NCBI RefSeq assembly: GCF_014873915.1 | Contig: NZ_JADBEJ010000001.1 | Location: forward strand, 806,001 to 870,000 | Length of the DNA stretch: 64,000 nt | Origin: Amycolatopsis roodepoortensis | GTDB lineage: Bacteria; Actinomycetota; Actinomycetes; Mycobacteriales; Pseudonocardiaceae | Direction: 5' to 3' | Shown here: in pieces, positions 25,626 through 34,374 of the stretch | Numbering within the stretch: the stretch's first letter is position 1 | How the letters are laid out: the number at the start of each line of letters is the position of its first letter | The notes under the pieces: generated by a model | The model's database searches: none | Told to the model about the DNA's origin: nothing | Seen by the model: only the letters and a program-made list of their open reading frames with translations | Program-made: the position numbers and the translations under genes

Positions 25626-26693
25626 ATGGCCACCGTGACCTTCTCCGACATCACGCGGTTCTACGCCGGAGTGGAACGCCCCGCGGTCGACGGCCTCGAC
25701 CTCGAGGTCGCCGACGGCGAATTCCTGGTGCTGGTCGGCCCGTCCGGCTGCGGGAAGTCGACCACGCTGCGGATGCTCGCCGGGCTGGAAGGCGTCGACG
25801 ACGGCTCCATCCACATCGGCGACCGCGACGTCACCGAACTCCCGCCGAAGGACCGGGACATCGCGATGGTGTTCCAGAACTACGCGCTCTACCCGCATAT
25901 GACGGTGGGGGAGAACATCGGATTCCACCTGAAGCTGGCGAAGATGGCCAAGGCCGAACGCGAGCGCAAGGTGCGCGAGGCCGCGGCCGTGCTCGACCTG
26001 ACCGAGTACCTGGATCGCAAGCCCGCGAAGCTGTCCGGTGGTCAACGGCAGCGCGTCGCGATGGGGCGGGCGATCGTGCGCGAGCCCAGCGTGTTCCTGA
26101 TGGACGAGCCACTGTCCAATCTGGACGCCAAACTCCGGGTGCAGACCCGGACCCAGATCGCCTCCCTGCAGCGGCGGCTGGGCATCACGACGCTCTACGT
26201 CACGCACGACCAGGTCGAAGCGATGACCATGGGGGACCGGGTCGCCGTGCTGAAGGACGGGATCCTGCAGCAGTGCGACACTCCTGTCGGGTTGTTCGCC
26301 AAGCCGGTCAACGTGTTCGTCGCCGGGTTCATCGGCTCGCCCGCGATGAACCTCCTGGAGACCACTGTGGACAGTGATGGCGCCGTCGCCGGTGGCACGC
26401 GGCTGCCGCTGACCCCGGCCCAGCGTTCGGCGCTGACCGGGCCCGGCATCGTCGTCGGCGTCCGGCCGGAAGGCTGGACGATCGGTGACGGCGGTTTCGA
26501 GGCCGTCGTGGAGGTCGTCGAGGAACTGGGCAGCGACCAGTACCTCTACTGCCGCGACGGCGACCGCGTGCTGACCGTCCGCACCCCCGGCATGGCCCCG
26601 TGGCAGCGCGGCGAACCGATCACCCTGACGCCGCAACCGGGCGCGGTGCACCTGTTCGACGCCGCCACCGGGGATCGGCTCCCGGACGCATGA
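25626..26693 (+). CDS. ABC sugar transporter ATP-binding protein (MsmK/UgpC-type)
   Basis: A 355-residue ATPase. Walker A GPSGCGKSTT (about 38-47), Q-loop VFQNYALYPHMTV, signature LSGGQRQRVAMGRA (about 136-149), Walker B VFLMDEPLSNLDAKLR and the switch His in LYVTHDQVEAMTMGDR are intact. The C-terminal 120 residues are the TOBE/OB regulatory region of CUT1 importers. Many actinobacteria use one shared ATPase for several sugar importers; here it is encoded with its transporter. Its stop overlaps the next start by ATGA. Confidence 0.93.
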   Translation: MATVTFSDITRFYAGVERPAVDGLDLEVADGEFLVLVGPSGCGKSTTLRMLAGLEGVDDGSIHIGDRDVTELPPKDRDIAMVFQNYALYPHMTVGENIGFHLKLAKMAKAERERKVREAAAVLDLTEYLDRKPAKLSGGQRQRVAMGRAIVREPSVFLMDEPLSNLDAKLRVQTRTQIASLQRRLGITTLYVTHDQVEAMTMGDRVAVLKDGILQQCDTPVGLFAKPVNVFVAGFIGSPAMNLLETTVDSDGAVAGGTRLPLTPAQRSALTGPGIVVGVRPEGWTIGDGGFEAVVEVVEELGSDQYLYCRDGDRVLTVRTPGMAPWQRGEPITLTPQPGAVHLFDAATGDRLPDA

Positions 26694-28546
26694 CCCGCCT
26701 GTACCGCACCGGGTTGCTGCTGCCCGCCGCCGACCTCGGGTCGGAGAACCCGTTACCACCGCTCCGGAAGCCCGAAGCGGTGGCCACGGTGTCCAATGTG
26801 GACGATTTACCGGCGGACCTGGCGGAGAACATCGGATACGGCCGCCTGGACACGCCGCTGCCGTGCCTCCTGCAGGACGGCTACACCCGGGAGCGTACGG
26901 AACGCGAGCTTCCGGCGTTGGTGCTGGAGAACGACAGGCTCCGCGCCACGGTGCTGCCGTCGCTGGGCGGGCGGCTGTACTCGCTCGTCCACAAGCCGTC
27001 CGGACGTGAGCTGCTCTACCGCAATCCGGTGTTCCAGCCCGCGAACCTCGCGCTGCGGGACGCGTGGTTCGCCGGCGGTGTCGAGTGGAACCTCGGGAGC
27101 ACCGGGCATACGACGCTGACCTGCGAACCGATGTTCGCCGCGGAGATCGAGGGTCCGGACGGCACGCCGGTGCTGCGGTTGTGGGAATGGGAACGCACCC
27201 GCGACCTGCCGTACCAGATCGACTTCTGGCTGCCCGACGGATCGGAGCATTTGTTCGTGGCCGTGCGGGTGCGGAATCCGCATCCCTACGACGTCCCGGT
27301 GTACTGGTGGTCGAACATCGCGGTGCCGCAGAACGAAGATACGCGGGTGCTCGCACCCGCGACGCAGGCTTGGCATTACGGCTACTCGGGACGGCTCGAC
27401 CTGGTCGACGTGCCCGGCGAGCTGACGTATCCCGCTCGCGCCGAAGCCGCGGCGGACTATTTCTTCGAGGTGACCGGGCGGCCGTGGGTCGCGGCCGTCG
27501 AGAAGGACGGCACGGGGCTGGCGCAGTCGTCCACGGGCCGTTTGCGTGGCCGCAAGCTGTTCCTGTGGGGCGAATCCACCGGTGGACGCCGCTGGCAGGA
27601 GTGGCTGGCTCCCGGCGCGGGCGGCTACCTGGAGATCCAGGCCGGGCTGGCCCGCACCCAGCTGGAGCACCTGCGCTTGCCGCCGGGGGAGAGCTGGGAC
27701 TGGCTGGAGGCCTATGGTCCGGTCACCGCGGGTCCCGCGGCTGTGCACGGCGAGGACTGGACGGCGGCCCGGGAAGCCGTCGCCGCCGGCCTGCCGTCGG
27801 CGGAAACCCTGGACGAGTATCTCGGCGAATGGCGCAAGATCGCCGACGTCACCCCGGAATCCTTCCTGGCCACCGGTTCCGGCTGGGGCGCGCTGGAGAA
27901 CCGGCGCGCGCCGATGTGCCTGCCCGGCACACCCTTCCCGGACGAGTCGCTCGGGCCGGATCAGGAACCGTGGCTCGCGTTGCTCGACGGGACACCGCCG
28001 GACGGGGATCCGCTCGCGGTGCCACCACCGACGCTGGTGAACCGGTACTGGGCGGATCTCATGGAGTACGCCCCGAAGAACTGGTTGACCTGGTACCACC
28101 GCGGTGTCGCGCACTGGGCCGCCGGACGGCATTCGGACGCGGTCGGCGCCTGGCGCGAGTCCGTGTCGGCGGCCGAGAACCCTTGGGCACTGCGGAATCT
28201 CGCGGTCGCCACCACCGGGCACGAGGCGGCCTGGCTGTACCGGCGGGCGGTCGCGCTGGCGCCGTCGCTGCGTCCTCTGCTCATCGAGGCCATCGCGGCC
28301 CAGCTCGCCGCGGGACTCGCGGACGAGGCGGGCGAACTGCTGGCCGGGCTGCCCGTGGAGGGGCGGATCGCCCTGCTGACCGCCCGCACCCGGCTCGCCC
28401 TCGGCGACGTCGCCGGGGCCAAGGGCGTATACGACGCCGGTTTCGAGGTCGCGAACATCAGGGAAGGGGAGACGTCTTTGTCCGACACCTGGGCGGCGGT
28501 TTCCGAGGAACCGCTGCCGGAACAGCACGACTTCCGGATGAAGTGA
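26690..28546 (+). CDS. DUF5107 protein with C-terminal TPR-like region
   Basis: A 618-residue cytoplasmic protein. Residues about 60-360 form a DUF5107 beta-sandwich (LPALVLENDRLRATVLPSLGGRLYSLVHKPSGRELLYRNPVF, then WEWERTRDLPYQIDFWLPDG and YWWSNIAVPQNEDTRV), a fold related to aldose-epimerase/galactose-mutarotase domains. The C-terminal 170 residues are tetratricopeptide-like (NWLTWYHRGVAHWAAGRHSDAVGAWRESV). Activity is unproven; a sugar-mutarotase or glycosidase-related role fits its place at the end of a sugar ABC operon. The ATG at 26690 overlaps the ATPase stop. Confidence 0.8.
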   Translation: MTRLYRTGLLLPAADLGSENPLPPLRKPEAVATVSNVDDLPADLAENIGYGRLDTPLPCLLQDGYTRERTERELPALVLENDRLRATVLPSLGGRLYSLVHKPSGRELLYRNPVFQPANLALRDAWFAGGVEWNLGSTGHTTLTCEPMFAAEIEGPDGTPVLRLWEWERTRDLPYQIDFWLPDGSEHLFVAVRVRNPHPYDVPVYWWSNIAVPQNEDTRVLAPATQAWHYGYSGRLDLVDVPGELTYPARAEAAADYFFEVTGRPWVAAVEKDGTGLAQSSTGRLRGRKLFLWGESTGGRRWQEWLAPGAGGYLEIQAGLARTQLEHLRLPPGESWDWLEAYGPVTAGPAAVHGEDWTAAREAVAAGLPSAETLDEYLGEWRKIADVTPESFLATGSGWGALENRRAPMCLPGTPFPDESLGPDQEPWLALLDGTPPDGDPLAVPPPTLVNRYWADLMEYAPKNWLTWYHRGVAHWAAGRHSDAVGAWRESVSAAENPWALRNLAVATTGHEAAWLYRRAVALAPSLRPLLIEAIAAQLAAGLADEAGELLAGLPVEGRIALLTARTRLALGDVAGAKGVYDAGFEVANIREGETSLSDTWAAVSEEPLPEQHDFRMK

Positions 28547-28672
28547 CCGGCCGGGCCACTCGACCGGCGTGCCGCCCGCGGTGGACAACCGCGATGCAGC
28601 ATACTGCTCGAAACAGTGGCCAACAGCGCACCGGTATGCGCGATAGGCCGCAGCGAGCTAGGAGTGGCGCCG

Positions 28673-29458
28673 ATGGCCCGGCACGAACGGCTGAGCACCC
28701 TGCTGGACCTGCTGGGGCAGCGGGAAAAGATCGACGTCGAGGACGTGGCCGAGGAGCTGAACGTCTCCGCCGCCACGATCCGGCGCGACCTCGATCACCT
28801 GGCGGAGCAGCAGCTGCTCACCCGCACCCGAGGCGGCGCGGTGGCCAACGATCTCGCCTACGACCTGCCGCTCCGGTACAAGACCGCGCGGCACGTGCCC
28901 GAAAAGCAGCGGATCAGCGTCGCGGCGGCGGCGCTCGTCGCGCAGGGCATGGTGGTCGGCCTCAACGGCGGGACGACGACGGCCGGCGTCGCGCGGTCAC
29001 TGGCCACGCGGTCCGATCTCGCGGGTCTCCGCGATTCGCCCGGGCTGACGGTGGTCACCAACGCGCTGAACATCGCGCACGAACTCGCGGTCCGGCCGCA
29101 TGTGAAGATCGTGGTCACCGGCGGGGTCGCGCGTCCGCAGTCGTTCGAGCTCAGCGGACCGCTGGCGACGCGCGTGCTCAGCGAACTGACGATCGACCTG
29201 CTGTTCCTCGGTGTCGACGCGTTCGACGCCGACGCGGGCGCCTTCGCGCACCACGAGGGCGAAGCGAGTATCAACCGGCTGATGGTCGAGCGTGCCGAGC
29301 GCGTGGTCGCGGTCGCCGACGGCTCGAAGCTGGGCCGCCGCGCGTTCGCGCGGATCTGCGCGACTCCTCAGGTGCACGCCCTGGTCACCGACTCCAACGC
29401 CGACCCGAAGGTGCTGCGGGCGTTCGAGGCCGCGGGCGTCGAGGTCCAAGCCGTCTGA
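28673..29458 (+). CDS. DeoR family transcriptional regulator
   Basis: A 261-residue regulator: N-terminal HTH with RHERLSTLLDLLGQREKIDVEDVAEELNVSAATIRRDLDHL (about 3-43) and a C-terminal sugar-phosphate-sensing DeoRC domain (NGGTTTAGVARSL, TVVTNALNIAHEL, FLGVDAFDADAGAFAHHEGEASIN). DeoR proteins are usually repressors relieved by the phosphorylated sugar of the pathway they control. ATG 28673 with AGGAG 8 bp upstream is chosen. It closes the sugar cluster and is the likely reader of the shared CACAAAACTGC element upstream of both sub-operons. Confidence 0.9.
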   Translation: MARHERLSTLLDLLGQREKIDVEDVAEELNVSAATIRRDLDHLAEQQLLTRTRGGAVANDLAYDLPLRYKTARHVPEKQRISVAAAALVAQGMVVGLNGGTTTAGVARSLATRSDLAGLRDSPGLTVVTNALNIAHELAVRPHVKIVVTGGVARPQSFELSGPLATRVLSELTIDLLFLGVDAFDADAGAFAHHEGEASINRLMVERAERVVAVADGSKLGRRAFARICATPQVHALVTDSNADPKVLRAFEAAGVEVQAV

Positions 29459-29466
29459 CCAAGTCC

Positions 29467-29843
29467 GTGAAGGCCCCCTTTCCTGCCTTGATAGCGCAGA
29501 TCTGGTTCTGAACGCTGACAGAGCGGGCAACTACAACGAGTGTCCACAAGGGATACTTCTTGCCGACTGAATGTCCATTGAGGCACGTATGTCCGGTTCT
29601 GCGCGGGGGTCGTGAGTGGCAAAGACGGTTAGAAAGACCCAAAACACTCACGACCCCCTCGCGAAGCCGAGCAAATCGCCCGAATCGGGCACCGCGGCCT
29701 AGATTCGAGTCCCTTATGGACAGTCGGGATCCAGATCTCTTGACTGAGCCCGCTCCTGCGAGCCCCGTCGGCAGGGGTGCAGACCGGCAGCTCTGCGACT
29801 TTGCCGGGGCCCTGATCCTGGGGGTTGGAAAGGGGGCCTTCAC
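29467..29843. repeat. 17-bp inverted repeats of the GTGAAGGCCCCCTT family
   Basis: Left copy 29467-29483 and right copy 29827-29843 are exact reverse complements. The same core forms a compact hairpin at 42697-42749. No target-site duplication and no transposase are present, so an inserted element is not proved; two independent intergenic hairpin arms or one broken element are both possible. Confidence 0.65.
29605..29658. repeat. degenerate GTGAGTGG...CCACTCAC hairpin element
   Basis: GGGGGTCGTGAGTG (29605-29618) and CACTCACGACCCCC (29645-29658) form a 14-bp stem. The interior keeps AGACGGTTAGAA, as in the well-formed hairpins at 33122-33167 and 45997-46040, so this is a decayed member of that family. 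Confidence 0.65.
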
Positions 29844-29984
29844 GTCTTTTGCGCACTCCTTGTGACATAAGGATCTTCGGGCGACCCGACGAAAGTCGGC
29901 AGCACCGCTTCGGCGGATGACTTTGCGCGAACCGTGCGCTATACAGAGACCATCTTGCGTATTCATGCGCGAAAGGTGTCTCGA

Positions 29985-32183
29985 ATGAGCAGAGTTGCGC
30001 AATCCCTGAGTTGTTTGGCCGCAGTGGCCTTACTCGGGCTTTCCCCGGTCGCCGCCCACGCGGATCCGGCCGCCGCGTCGTCCGGCAAGCTGGGCGATCT
30101 GACCGGGATCTCCGGCGAAGGCCCCACGGTCACCTTGAATTCGGGAAGCGCCGCGGTACGCGTGAGCTTCCCGGTCGAAGGCGCCGTCCGGGTCTGGCTG
30201 GCGCCGGACGGCACGTTCACCGATCCGGCCGGGAGCAAGATCGTGCTGCCGCGCACCAGCGACCCGGTGACGCCGAAGAGGACGGACAAGGGGGACTACT
30301 GGGCGGTTTCCACCGGCAAGGCGACGCTGCGGGCGTACAAGCACCCGTTGCGGCTCGCGTTGTACGACGGCGCGGACCGCAAGCGGCTCTGGGAGGAGTC
30401 GGCGCCGCTGTCCTGGACCGACAAGCAGACCACGCAGACCCTCGCCCGGACGGCGACCGAGCAGTTCGTGGGTGGCGGCGAGCAGAACGGCCGCTTCAGC
30501 CACCGCGACCAGACGATCCGGATCTTCGCGGACTACAACTGGAACGACGGCGGTGCCCCGAACTCGCAGCCGTTCTATGCCTCCACAGCCGGATACGGCG
30601 TGCTGCGCAACACTTTCGCGCAGGGCACCTACGCCTTCACCGAGCCGGTGCGCACCACGCACGACGAGCGCCGCTTCGACGCGACGTACGTCGTCGGCGA
30701 CGGGCTCAAGGACGTCATCACCGGCTACACCGATCTGGTCGGGAAGCCTTTCCTGCCACCGCTCTACGGTCTCGAACACGGTGACGCCGACTGTTACCTG
30801 CACAACGCCAACCGCGGTGAGCGCCACACGCTGGACGCGGTGAAGGTCGCGGAGGGCTACACCGAGCACGGCATGCCCAACGGCTGGATGCTCGTCAACG
30901 ACGGCTACGGCTGCGGGTACGAAAACCTCCAGCAGACCGGCGAAGGCCTCCGCAAGAACAACATGCAACTCGGGCTGTGGACCGAGAACGGCGTGCCGAA
31001 CCAGGTCGAGGAGGTCAAGGCCGGGGTCCGGGTCCGCAAACTCGACGTGGCGTGGGTCGGCCCGGGGTACGAGTTCGCGCTGGACGCCTGCGACACCGCG
31101 TACAAGGGCATCGAGGACAACAGCGACGCGCGCGGTTTCGTCTGGACACCGGTCAGCTGGGCGGGCGCGCAACGCTGCGGCGTGCTGTGGAGCGGCGACC
31201 AGGCCGGTTCGTACGACTACATCAAATGGCAGATCCCGACCTACGCCGGCGCCACGACGTCCGGCATGGCGTACAACACCGGCGACATCGACGGCATCTT
31301 CGGCGGCAGCCCGCAGACCTACGTCCGCGATCTGCAGTGGAAGGCCTTCCTGCCGGTCTCGATGACGATGGACGGCTGGGCCGCGTCGGACAAGCAGCCG
31401 TGGCGATACGGCGAGCCGTACACCTCGATCAACCGCAAGTACCTGCTGCTCAAGGAGCGGCTGCTGCCCTACACCTACAGCCATTCGGTGGAGGCGCACA
31501 AGACCGGCGTCGGGCAGGTCCGCCCGCTGGCGCTCGAGTACCCGGACGACCCGAACGTCTGGGGCGAGAAGGCGAAGTACGAGTTCCTCTCCGGCAAGGA
31601 CTTCCTGGTCGCGCCGGTGTACGAGAACTCGACCGTGCGCAACGGCATCTACCTGCCGAAGGGCACCTGGGTCGACTACTGGAGCGGCAAGACCTACACC
31701 GGCCCGACCACTGTGGACGGTTACGACGCGCCGCTCGACACGCTGCCGCTGTTCGTCCGCGCCGGGGCCGTGGTGCCGATGTGGGCCGAGGGCACGAAGT
31801 CGTGGCAGACCAGGGACAAGGGCGTGCTCGATCTCGACGTGTACCCGCAGGGCAAGGGTTCGTTCACGCTCACCGAGGACGACGGCGTCACGCGGGCCTA
31901 CAAGAACGGCGACCAGGCGAAGCAGACCTTCACCGTGGACGCGCCGACGTCCGGCCTTGGCACGGTGACGGTCGGGATCGGTGCCAGTTCCGGTTCCTAC
32001 GCAGGGAAGCCCGCTTCACGGAACTACCAGCTGACCGTCCACACGGGAAGCAAGCCCGCGACGGTGCTGGCCGGGACCTCGATCCTGCGGCAATACGGAA
32101 GCAGGGCCGACTGGACGCGGCACCGTCGGGCTGGTGGTTCGATCCGGCCGCCGGTGGGGTCGCGCGGGTCAAGACCGGCATGA
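29985..32183 (+). CDS. secreted GH31 glycosidase, catalytic part, truncated by frameshift
   Basis: The signal peptide is about residues 1-26 (LAAVALLGLSPVAAHA, then DP). It is followed by a GH31 N-terminal beta-domain and (beta/alpha)8 barrel. Candidate catalytic Asp residues are D354 in KLDVAWVG and D405 in WSGDQAGSYDYIKW, the layout of the GH31 branch that includes alpha-N-acetylgalactosaminidases. The barrel and proximal beta-domain are complete, but after about residue 710 the frame shifts: a single missing base near 32113-32116 changes WDAAPSGWWFDP into an unrelated tail ending at 32183. The ATG at 29985 follows AAAGGTG. Partial activity is possible since the catalytic core is intact. 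The substrate call is inference from resemblance and from the sugar cluster upstream. Confidence 0.8.
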   Translation: MSRVAQSLSCLAAVALLGLSPVAAHADPAAASSGKLGDLTGISGEGPTVTLNSGSAAVRVSFPVEGAVRVWLAPDGTFTDPAGSKIVLPRTSDPVTPKRTDKGDYWAVSTGKATLRAYKHPLRLALYDGADRKRLWEESAPLSWTDKQTTQTLARTATEQFVGGGEQNGRFSHRDQTIRIFADYNWNDGGAPNSQPFYASTAGYGVLRNTFAQGTYAFTEPVRTTHDERRFDATYVVGDGLKDVITGYTDLVGKPFLPPLYGLEHGDADCYLHNANRGERHTLDAVKVAEGYTEHGMPNGWMLVNDGYGCGYENLQQTGEGLRKNNMQLGLWTENGVPNQVEEVKAGVRVRKLDVAWVGPGYEFALDACDTAYKGIEDNSDARGFVWTPVSWAGAQRCGVLWSGDQAGSYDYIKWQIPTYAGATTSGMAYNTGDIDGIFGGSPQTYVRDLQWKAFLPVSMTMDGWAASDKQPWRYGEPYTSINRKYLLLKERLLPYTYSHSVEAHKTGVGQVRPLALEYPDDPNVWGEKAKYEFLSGKDFLVAPVYENSTVRNGIYLPKGTWVDYWSGKTYTGPTTVDGYDAPLDTLPLFVRAGAVVPMWAEGTKSWQTRDKGVLDLDVYPQGKGSFTLTEDDGVTRAYKNGDQAKQTFTVDAPTSGLGTVTVGIGASSGSYAGKPASRNYQLTVHTGSKPATVLAGTSILRQYGSRADWTRHRRAGGSIRPPVGSRGSRPA

Positions 32184-33118
32184 TCGGCGCCGGTGACCGC
32201 CAGGACGTCCGGCTGTTCGGCACGAGCGCGGTCGGCGGGATCTTCCCCGAAGACCGCAACGGTTCGGTCACCCTCTCCGTTCCGGCGGTCGCCGGGCCCG
32301 GGCAGGCCGTGACGGGCACGCTGAGCTTCACCAACGGCACGCCGCTGCCGGTCCGCGACGTCTCGTTCTCGTTGCCCGCCAACGGCTTCCGCGTCGAGGT
32401 GCCCGCCGGGCCGCGGCTGGTGATGCCCGGCAAGACCGTCCAGGTCCCGGTGAAGGTGATACCGGAGACGGGCGTCAAACCGGACGACTACCAGCTCACC
32501 GCGTCGGCGTCATACAAAGCGCGGCTCGGGGAGCACCGGGTCACCGACTCGGTGACGGTCACCGTGCCGCATGCCTCGCTGTCCGCGGCCTACGGAAACG
32601 TCGGCGTCACCGACGCGGCGCACGTCGCGGTGGGGGACATCGACGGCGGCGGCAGCAGTTTCCGGGCGGAAGGCCTCGCCGAAGCCGGTCTCAAGCCCGG
32701 TGCGGGCTTCTCCGCGCTCGGTGCTCGGCTGACCTGGCCGGTGACCGGTGCCGGGCAGAAGGACAACGTCCTCGCGTCCGGTCAGACCATCGAGGTGCGC
32801 GGTTCGGGCACCAAACTGGTGCTGACCGGAACCGGGACGGGCACGGCGAAGGGCACCGTCGTCGTGCGGTACGCCGACGGCAGCACGAGCCAGGCCGAAC
32901 TCGGGTTCCCCAACTGGTGCTGTGCCGATCCGGCCCAGTACGGCGCGACCACGGTCGCGACCGTGATGGGCAAGAACACCCGCGCGGGGGCGGCTTACCC
33001 GACCACGCCCTACCGGGTGTTCGCGAACTCCGTCCCGCTGACCGCCGGGAAGGAGGTTGTCGCGGTGACGCTTCCGTCGAACACCGCGATGCACGTCTTC
33101 GCCGCCGGCATCGGCTGA
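32112..33118 (+). pseudogene. detached NEW3-NPCBM C-terminus of the GH31 gene
   Basis: In the -1 frame relative to the catalytic part, the sequence continues without stop to 33118: SGWWFDPAAGGVARVKTGMI, an immunoglobulin-like NEW3 (alpha-galactosidase-associated) segment (SVPAVAGPGQAVTGTLSFTNGTPLPVRDV and onward), then an NPCBM carbohydrate-binding region with GFPNWCCADPAQY and ending FAAGIG. There is no start codon or ribosome site of its own. With one G restored after 32114 both parts join into one protein of about 1,044 residues. A sequencing error in a short G run is as likely as a true mutation. No slippery heptamer for programmed shifting is visible. Confidence 0.82.
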
Positions 33119-33121
33119 GTC

Positions 33122-33167
33122 CTCGCGAGTGGTAAGGACGGTTAGAACCGTCCTTACCACTCACGAG
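33122..33167. terminator. bidirectional terminator, 22-bp stem, TTAGAA hairpin family
   Basis: CTCGCGAGTGGTAAGGACGG and its near-complement pair around an AG loop with one mismatch. The element fills exactly the space between the convergent GH31 and azoreductase genes. A near-identical hairpin follows polA at 45997-46040. Confidence 0.85.
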
Positions 33168-33809
33168 TCAAGCCGCGACGGGCGTCCACAGCGCGTCAAT
33201 GGCGCGTTCGGCCTCGGCCTGGCTGGCCTCGGCCAGTGGGATCAGCTCCGCCATCGCCGGATTGACCATCGCCATGGTCAGCTCGGCGGTGACGAACCGC
33301 GGTTCGAGGCCGGTCAACGAGATACCGTGCGGGATCCACGCCTGCGCGTGGTCCCAGCCCTCGCGCGGGGTGCCTTCGCCGTAGCCGCCGCCGCGCGCGG
33401 TCACGACGATGAAGTCACGGCCGCCGAGCAGGCCTTCCCTGGTCTCGGCGTCGAGCGACAGCCCCGGCGCGATCAGGTGGTCGACCCAGGCCTTGACCGT
33501 GCTCGGCGGGCCGAAGTTGTACAGCGGCAGGCCCAGCAGGATCGTGTCGGCCGCCTTCACCTCGTCGACGAGCTCCTTGATGAGCCGCCAGGCCGCGGCC
33601 TGTTCCGGGGTGTGCTGCTCCGGCGGGGTCGCCTTGGCCGCGTGGGCCGCCGCGTCCAGATGCGGCAGCGGATCGGTGCCAAGGTCGCGGTAGGTGACCG
33701 TGCCTTCCGGATGCGCGGCGCGCCAGGCCGCGGCGGCACGCGCGGTGAGGCGGCGGCTGATCGAGTGCTCGCCCGTGATGCTCGAGTCGATGTGCAGCAG
33801 GTTCGTCAT
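33168..33809 (-). CDS. azoR: FMN-dependent NADH-azoreductase
   Basis: A 213-residue flavodoxin-like quinone/azo reductase. MTNLLHIDSSITGEHSISRRL is the FMN phosphate-binding start; ILLGLPLYNFGPPSTVKAWVDHLI and VVTARGGGYGEGTP are the flavin-ring loops. It reduces quinones or azo compounds with NAD(P)H and typically protects against electrophiles. The frame is open much further upstream, through the divergent regulator, but the ATG at 33809 is the family start. It diverges from a MarR gene, with inverted repeats between them, which is the common MarR-reductase pairing. Confidence 0.9.
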   Translation of the reverse strand: MTNLLHIDSSITGEHSISRRLTARAAAAWRAAHPEGTVTYRDLGTDPLPHLDAAAHAAKATPPEQHTPEQAAAWRLIKELVDEVKAADTILLGLPLYNFGPPSTVKAWVDHLIAPGLSLDAETREGLLGGRDFIVVTARGGGYGEGTPREGWDHAQAWIPHGISLTGLEPRFVTAELTMAMVNPAMAELIPLAEASQAEAERAIDALWTPVAA

Positions 33810-33813
33810 GCCT

Positions 33814-33847
33814 ACTATCTTGCACAGATAGTTTGTGTAACGCAAAC
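33814..33847. promoter_or_regulatory. putative MarR operators between azoR and marR
   Basis: ACTATCT-TGCAC-AGATAGT (33814-33832) is a perfect 7-bp inverted repeat starting 4 bp from the azoreductase start. GTTTG-TGTAACG-CAAAC (33831-33847) follows at once. Both are AT-rich islands in the divergent promoter region and fit binding by the MarR dimer encoded next to them. Confidence 0.6.
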
Positions 33848-33891
33848 CATTGATGCTGTGGCGACCATCATGGGGAACGTACACTTGACGG

Positions 33892-34374
33892 GTGCCCGAA
33901 CTCCCGGTCGTGAACCAGCCCCCGCACCGCTGCGGCGCGCTGCTCGACCACGTCACCCGCCGGATCCGGCTGCGCAGCGAGTCCGTCCTGACCCCGCTCG
34001 GCCTTCGGCCCCGGCATCTCGTCGCGCTGACCGTGCTGCGTGACCTCGGCGGCTGCTCGCAGCAGGACCTCGCGAAGACGCTGGAGATGGACAGCACGAA
34101 CGTCGTCGGGCTGCTGAACGACCTCGAGTCCGCGAACCTGATCGAACGCCGCCGGTCACCGGCGGACCGGCGCCGCCACATCGTCGAACTCACCGACGTC
34201 GGCCTGAAGCAGCTCGTCAAGGCCGAGTTCGCCCTCGCCGCGGTCGAAGACGAGGTGCTCGGCGCGCTCGACAAGGATCAGCGCGAGACGCTGTACACCC
34301 TGCTGTACCAGGCGGCGGGGCACGCCGAACCCGCCGGCTGCGTCGACGCCGCGCACGCCGTCGAAGACTGCTGA
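33892..34374 (+). CDS. MarR family transcriptional regulator
   Basis: A 160-residue winged-helix regulator starting with GTG. The DNA-binding core is at about residues 40-105: LRPRHLVALTVLRDLGGCSQQDLAKTLEMDSTNVVGLLNDLESANLIERRRSPADRRRHIVELTD, with the conserved DRR of the wing. Helices at both ends form the dimer interface; Cys residues at 14, 55 and near the C-terminus could sense oxidants or quinones. It is divergent to the azoreductase and probably represses it and itself. Confidence 0.9.
   Translation: MPELPVVNQPPHRCGALLDHVTRRIRLRSESVLTPLGLRPRHLVALTVLRDLGGCSQQDLAKTLEMDSTNVVGLLNDLESANLIERRRSPADRRRHIVELTDVGLKQLVKAEFALAAVEDEVLGALDKDQRETLYTLLYQAAGHAEPAGCVDAAHAVEDC

Larger units (their letters stand above)
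29459..29984. other. 526-bp gene-free region with nested inverted repeats
   Basis: No reading frame here looks like a gene. A perfect 17-bp inverted repeat (29467-29483 and 29827-29843, GTGAAGGCCCCCTTTCC and its complement) frames about 343 bp. Inside lies a second inverted repeat (29605-29618 and 29645-29658). The right end, after 29900, should contain the promoter of the GH31 gene; TATACA at 29940-29945 is a possible -10 box. Confidence 0.6.

Noticed and set aside
24456..27356. A nearly 1,000-codon open frame antisense to the sugar ABC genes
   Set aside because: It is a shadow of strongly biased GC3 codons in the permease, ATPase and DUF5107 genes; the product is Arg/His/Asp-rich with no domain.
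29459..29984. Small genes in the gene-free region
   Set aside because: Short frames have no ribosome site, contain the repeats, and encode no recognisable protein.
32090..32130. Programmed ribosomal frameshift in the GH31 gene
   Set aside because: No slippery heptamer or following pseudoknot is apparent; one missing G in a short run is simpler.
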